Shown piece by piece: positions 14,884-17,576 of a DNA stretch of 17,576 bases. Both the position numbers and the translations under genes were made by a program. The stretch comes from an uncultured Bacteroides sp. Its GTDB lineage: Bacteria > Bacteroidota > Bacteroidia > Bacteroidales > Bacteroidaceae. The notes under the pieces are model-generated. The model was not told the DNA's origin. It saw nothing but the letters and a program-made list of their open reading frames with translations, and made no database searches. Where the stretch lies: contig USPQ01000052.1 of the NCBI GenBank assembly GCA_900556625.1, positions 1 through 17,576 of the forward strand, given 5' to 3'. Every line of letters starts with the position of its first letter. The stretch's first letter is position 1.

Positions 14884-15969
14884 TTATTTACTCGTAAGGA
14901 TCTGTACGATACGCTCTGCTGTGCGCCCATCCCAGCGTTCGGGAAGCTCGCCTCTTTTCCATTCGCCTTTCATTAATATGTCCATTGCTTTGGCGAGAAG
15001 AACAGGATCTTCACCGACAAGTTCGTTTGTTCCCATACGCCATGTTTCCGGATGTTCGGCGTATGTATTGAGCGTAATACATGGAATGCCTAAGAATGTC
15101 GCTTCTTCGGCTACGTTGCCTGAATCCGTTATGATTCCTTTTGCCTTGTTTATCAGATAACCGAAAAATAGATAATTCTGAGGAGGCATGATATGCAGGT
15201 TCGGTGCTTCGATTCCTAATTCTTTAATGGCATTGCGTACATACGTGTGCATTGGAGCTACGATAGGCATACCGGCAGACTTTTCGATTAATGTTTGCAA
15301 AAGTTGTCGGAGATTCTCCTTATCATTGAGCAGTACACGCCGATTCAGGGTAAGTAGGAGGTAATTACCTTCTTGCAGTCCCAATACGGAAAACCATATC
15401 GGCTTGAGTAACCGGTTTCTATTATATCGGATAGTATCTATGAGGATATTACCTACATAATATACGTTTTCGTTTTCTGTTCCCGTCTGGTTCAGATTAC
15501 GGTTGGCAACCATACCGGCAGTGAACAGATAGTCGGATAGCCCGTCTGTGATCATACGGTTTACTTCTTTCGGCATTTTCATGTCGAAGGAACGGGTTCC
15601 CGCCACCAGATGCGCCACTTTGATTCCTTGTTTTTTAGCGACGATGGCACAACTCATCGTTGCTGTCAGATCATCCACTACAAGGACTACATGAGCAGGA
15701 TTTTCGGTTAGTTCCTGTTCAAAAGCTATCATGATTCCGGCTGTCAAGCTCGTAGGATTACTACTTTCCACTCCCAGATAGACATCGGGAGCTTTCATGT
15801 CGAGGTCCGAAAAGAGAGAAGCGTCCAAACTTGTATCCTCTTTCTTGCCTGTATATACCAATCGGTACGAGATACTTTTACCCAGCGCCCGTGCGGCTTC
15901 AATAGCGCGTGTAATGGGGGCTATCTTCATGAAATTGGGGCGTGCCCCGGCAACAATTGTTATTTTCAT
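14884..15969 (-). CDS. wecB: UDP-GlcNAc 2-epimerase (WecB/MnaA) homologue with altered active site
   Basis: This 361-residue protein has the GT-B fold of non-hydrolysing UDP-N-acetylglucosamine 2-epimerase, which makes UDP-ManNAc for surface polysaccharides. Family features kept are GARPNFMKIAP (8-18), DDLTATMS (D100 aligns with catalytic D95 of E. coli WecB) and the UDP-binding stretch ITDSGNVAEEATFLGIP. Three other catalytic positions look replaced: V122 in AHLVAGTR where the family has HVEAGLR (E117), K134 in MPKEVNR where it has PEEANR (E131), and N209 in TLNRRVLL where it has GHRRE (H213). The gene stands alone with its own -7 box at 16004, outside any polysaccharide cluster. It may be a slower or different epimerase, an NDP-sugar hydrolase, or a binding protein; the fold assignment is firm, the reaction is not. 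Confidence 0.82.
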   Translation of the reverse strand: MKITIVAGARPNFMKIAPITRAIEAARALGKSISYRLVYTGKKEDTSLDASLFSDLDMKAPDVYLGVESSNPTSLTAGIMIAFEQELTENPAHVVLVVDDLTATMSCAIVAKKQGIKVAHLVAGTRSFDMKMPKEVNRMITDGLSDYLFTAGMVANRNLNQTGTENENVYYVGNILIDTIRYNRNRLLKPIWFSVLGLQEGNYLLLTLNRRVLLNDKENLRQLLQTLIEKSAGMPIVAPMHTYVRNAIKELGIEAPNLHIMPPQNYLFFGYLINKAKGIITDSGNVAEEATFLGIPCITLNTYAEHPETWRMGTNELVGEDPVLLAKAMDILMKGEWKRGELPERWDGRTAERIVQILTSK

Positions 15970-16003
15970 ACTGTTTCTATCTTATTCGGTTTAATTCGTG
16001 AAG

Positions 16004-16011
16004 CAAAAGTA
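16004..16011 (-). promoter_or_regulatory. -7 box for the wecB-like gene
   Basis: Minus-strand TACTTTTG (plus CAAAAGTA at 16004-16011) matches TAnnTTTG and lies 34 nt before the ATG at 15969. No good TTTG is seen at the -33 position. It is divergent from, and only about 25 nt away from, a plus-strand -7 box. Confidence 0.45.
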
Positions 16012-16034
16012 CATTTTCTTACGGAATTTATTCG

Positions 16035-16042
16035 TTACTTTG
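16035..16042 (+). promoter_or_regulatory. -7 box for the TRIC-family gene
   Basis: TTACTTTG at 16035-16042 matches the -7 pattern at all but one position, and lies 19 nt before the ATG at 16062. A T-rich TTTT at about 16013-16016 is at a suitable distance for a degenerate -33 box. Confidence 0.4.
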
Positions 16043-16061
16043 CATACAAAATAACAAATAT

Positions 16062-16685
16062 ATGCTCACATTCGTTCAAATTCTTGATTTTATAGGCACA
16101 TTTGCCTTTGCCATCAGTGGTATCCGGCTTGCGTCGGCTAAGCGTTTCGACTGGTTTGGAGCCTATGTTGTAGGTCTTGCTACTGCGATCGGTGGTGGTA
16201 CTATCCGTGATGTTCTGCTTGATGTTACTCCCGGTTGGATGACAAATCCTATTTATCTGATATGTACGGGACTTGCTTTGCTGTGGGTTATTTGTTTCGG
16301 ACGTTGGCTGATCCGGCTCAATAATACCTTCTTTATTTTTGATACTATCGGGCTCGCTTTGTTCACTGTGGTAGGTGTGGGAAAAAGTATCGCTTTGGGA
16401 TATCCTTTTTGGGTAGCCATCATTATGGGTAGTATAACGGGAGCAGCCGGTGGCGTGATTCGTGATGTGTTTATCAATGAGATTCCCCTCATCTTCCGAA
16501 AAGAAATTTATGCGATGGCCTGTGTGGTAGGAGGCATTGCCTATTGGATTTGTGACCTAGTAGGGATCGAATCATACGGTTGTCAGCTGATAGGCGGATT
16601 AGTAGTCTTTCTAACTCGCATCTTAGCTGTGAAATATCATATTTGCCTACCTATATTAAAAGGGGGAGAAGAGGCGGAAGACTAG
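16062..16685 (+). CDS. TRIC/UPF0126 family membrane protein (YicG-like)
   Basis: This 207-residue protein is a seven-helix membrane protein of the bacterial TRIC (trimeric intracellular cation channel homologue, UPF0126/YicG) family. Two internal repeats are clear: the first carries AIGGGTIRDVLLD (about 42-54) and the second AAGGVIRDVFINEIPLIF (about 128-145), each the glycine-rich kinked helix plus Arg-Asp motif expected in the pore. Prokaryotic TRIC proteins form homotrimeric potassium-permeable channels in structural studies, but their physiological role is unsettled and transport of amino acids such as glycine has been proposed. Length and helix count are typical. The gene is alone, converging with the DUF4251 gene with a single nucleotide between stop codons. 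Confidence 0.92.
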   Translation: MLTFVQILDFIGTFAFAISGIRLASAKRFDWFGAYVVGLATAIGGGTIRDVLLDVTPGWMTNPIYLICTGLALLWVICFGRWLIRLNNTFFIFDTIGLALFTVVGVGKSIALGYPFWVAIIMGSITGAAGGVIRDVFINEIPLIFRKEIYAMACVVGGIAYWICDLVGIESYGCQLIGGLVVFLTRILAVKYHICLPILKGGEEAED

Positions 16686-16686
16686 G

Positions 16687-17175
16687 CTAATCCTCCATCT
16701 CCAGTTCGCCTTGGAAACTGATAGATTGACGGTTCTGCATATTTACGTTGATGCTTGCCTCACCATTCGTATATACTTTGGCTCTGAATTCATATCTGTC
16801 TTCCGGATTCCGGGCAACGAATTCGATAACGGCATTTCCTTTTTTATCCATTTTCATATCATATTCTTTAAGGGGAGCTTTGAAATCGAGTCCGTCACCT
16901 CCACCATACGGGATACTATAGGCCCGTCCGAAATAAGGCAAGTAGGAGATAACCGAGTCATTTCTGATTTCCAATGAGTAGGGAGACGTCAAGGGAATGG
17001 AGCGTCCGCGCATCGGCATGGCGGTCCTGACATCTATCTTGTAATTCTCTGAGGCAATGAGCTTCTTGACAGCCTCTTTTTTCTGCTCTTTCTTCTCTTG
17101 TTTGCTTTGAGCGGAAAGGGGGATCCCCACTAGCAAGGCTAGCAATAACATAAAGATTTGTTTCTTCTTTTTCAT
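16687..17175 (-). CDS. DUF4251 periplasmic protein
   Basis: This 162-residue protein has a Sec signal peptide (KKKKQIFMLLLALLVGIPLSAQS, cleavage near 22-23; no lipobox Cys). A short Lys/Glu/Gln-rich segment follows (about 24-42), then a beta-rich domain that fits DUF4251, with the typical VRTAMPMRGRSIPLTSPYSLEIRNDSVISYLPYFGRAYSIPYGGGDGLDF region. Such proteins are common, small and exported in Bacteroidales, and their function is unknown. A -7 box lies at 17211-17218. The 3' end abuts the TRIC gene, with TAG-G-CTA forming both stop codons, so transcripts are expected to overlap. Confidence 0.88.
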   Translation of the reverse strand: MKKKKQIFMLLLALLVGIPLSAQSKQEKKEQKKEAVKKLIASENYKIDVRTAMPMRGRSIPLTSPYSLEIRNDSVISYLPYFGRAYSIPYGGGDGLDFKAPLKEYDMKMDKKGNAVIEFVARNPEDRYEFRAKVYTNGEASINVNMQNRQSISFQGELEMED

Positions 17176-17210
17176 ATCCGTTGTATTTAGGTTGATATAA
17201 GTATAACAAC

Positions 17211-17218
17211 CAAATTTA
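17211..17218 (-). promoter_or_regulatory. -7 box for the DUF4251 gene
   Basis: Minus-strand TAAATTTG (plus CAAATTTA at 17211-17218) is a full match to TAnnTTTG and lies 35 nt before the ATG at 17175. No TTTG at the -33 distance was found. Confidence 0.5.
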
Positions 17219-17298
17219 CTAAAAAGTCGGGAACTCCTCTGTTTTCTTTAATGAAAATTAAATAGAAAATTCGACCTTCCTCCGATTTGCACCACCCA

Positions 17299-17337
17299 AA
17301 AACTATCAAAAAACACCTAGAAACTATCATTTGATAG
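17299..17337. promoter_or_regulatory. Palindrome plus direct half-site upstream of ECF sigma gene
   Basis: CTATCATTTGATAG (17324-17337) is a perfect palindrome with 6-bp arms around TT. The nonamer AAACTATCA containing its left arm occurs twice, at 17300-17308 and 17321-17329, exactly 21 bp apart. The three half-sites lie 107-145 bp before the sigma factor ATG (17444) and about 80-120 bp upstream of the DUF4251 -7 box, so they could act on either gene. A regulator-binding role is inferred from symmetry and spacing only. Confidence 0.4.
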
Positions 17338-17443
17338 AATTTCCCCTCATAAATAACGGAAATTACCCTTCCGAAGAGGAAAAATACCTTTAAACTTGCA
17401 AACATCGAGAAAAACGAATATTAACCATTAAAACCTTTAAAGT

Positions 17444-17576
17444 ATGAAAAGTTTAAGTTTCAGAAAAGATTTAATTGGAGTTCAGGAGGAGTTGCTTCGT
17501 TTTGCTTATAAATTAACGGCTAACCGTGAAGAAGCAAATGATTTATTGCAGGAAACGTCTTTAAAAGCATTAGATA
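17444..17576 (+). CDS. ECF-type RNA polymerase sigma factor, N-terminal part (cut by window end)
   Basis: An open frame starts at ATG 17444 and runs through the window end, giving 44 residues beginning MKSLSFRKDLIG. The stretch LLRFAYKLTANREEANDLLQETSLKALD is the sigma region 2 signature of extracytoplasmic-function sigma factors (A-x-x-L-T-x-N-x-E-x-A-x-D-L-x-Q-E-T). It would bind core RNA polymerase and recognise a -10 element; the rest of region 2 and region 4 are outside the window, as is any anti-sigma gene. The nearest promoter-like motif is TAAACTTG (17391-17398), one mismatch from the -7 consensus, about 45 nt before the start. A candidate operator lies at 17299-17337. Confidence 0.88.
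   Translation, partial: MKSLSFRKDLIGVQEELLRFAYKLTANREEANDLLQETSLKALD

Noticed and set aside
1..17576. A new defence system, mobile element or biosynthetic cluster
   Set aside because: All long genes fall into known housekeeping or transport families, with no transposase, integrase, toxin-antitoxin pair, nuclease or cluster-type enzymes seen.

Overview
The window looks like chromosomal DNA of a Bacteroides species or a close relative in the order Bacteroidales. The evidence is the gene families (DUF4492, DUF4251, a DUF5686 outer-membrane protein with a carboxypeptidase-like regulatory domain, a long-loop cytochrome bd), the weak Shine-Dalgarno sequences, and intergenic matches to the Bacteroides promoter pattern (-33 TTTG, about 19-21 nt, -7 TAnnTTTG). 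No tRNA, rRNA, CRISPR array, insertion sequence or phage gene was seen. Most of the content is core rather than accessory.

Left part (1-6648, minus strand): one compact operon read right to left. It encodes a TolC-like outer-membrane factor, an HlyD/MacA-type periplasmic adaptor, a MacB-type ATPase, a MacB/FtsX-type permease, a LytS/YehU-type sensor histidine kinase and a LytTR response regulator. Together these form a complete tripartite ABC efflux or export system with its own two-component system at the 3' end. A pair of 9-bp direct repeats, 21 bp apart start to start, lies at the same distance from the -7 box both at the operon promoter (6671-6736) and at a second leftward promoter at the window edge (72-137). 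This is a good candidate for the binding site of the encoded LytTR regulator.

Middle part (6809-9919, plus strand): a short membrane protein (DUF4492) followed by cydA and cydB, the cytochrome bd quinol oxidase used for oxygen scavenging and microaerobic respiration. Its promoter diverges from the efflux operon. The unit ends in four exact-register heptad repeats that abut a strong intrinsic terminator.

Right part (9964-15969, minus strand): a D-2-hydroxyacid dehydrogenase, the AAA+ recombination factor RarA, and a large DUF5686 outer-membrane protein form one tightly spaced operon. Upstream is a separate WecB-like UDP-GlcNAc 2-epimerase homologue in which three of the four classical catalytic residues appear to be replaced. 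To its right are a TRIC/UPF0126 membrane protein (plus), a DUF4251 lipoprotein-like or periplasmic protein (minus, stop codons 1 nt apart), and the first 44 codons of an ECF sigma factor cut by the window end. A 14-bp palindrome with an additional half-site lies upstream of the sigma factor.
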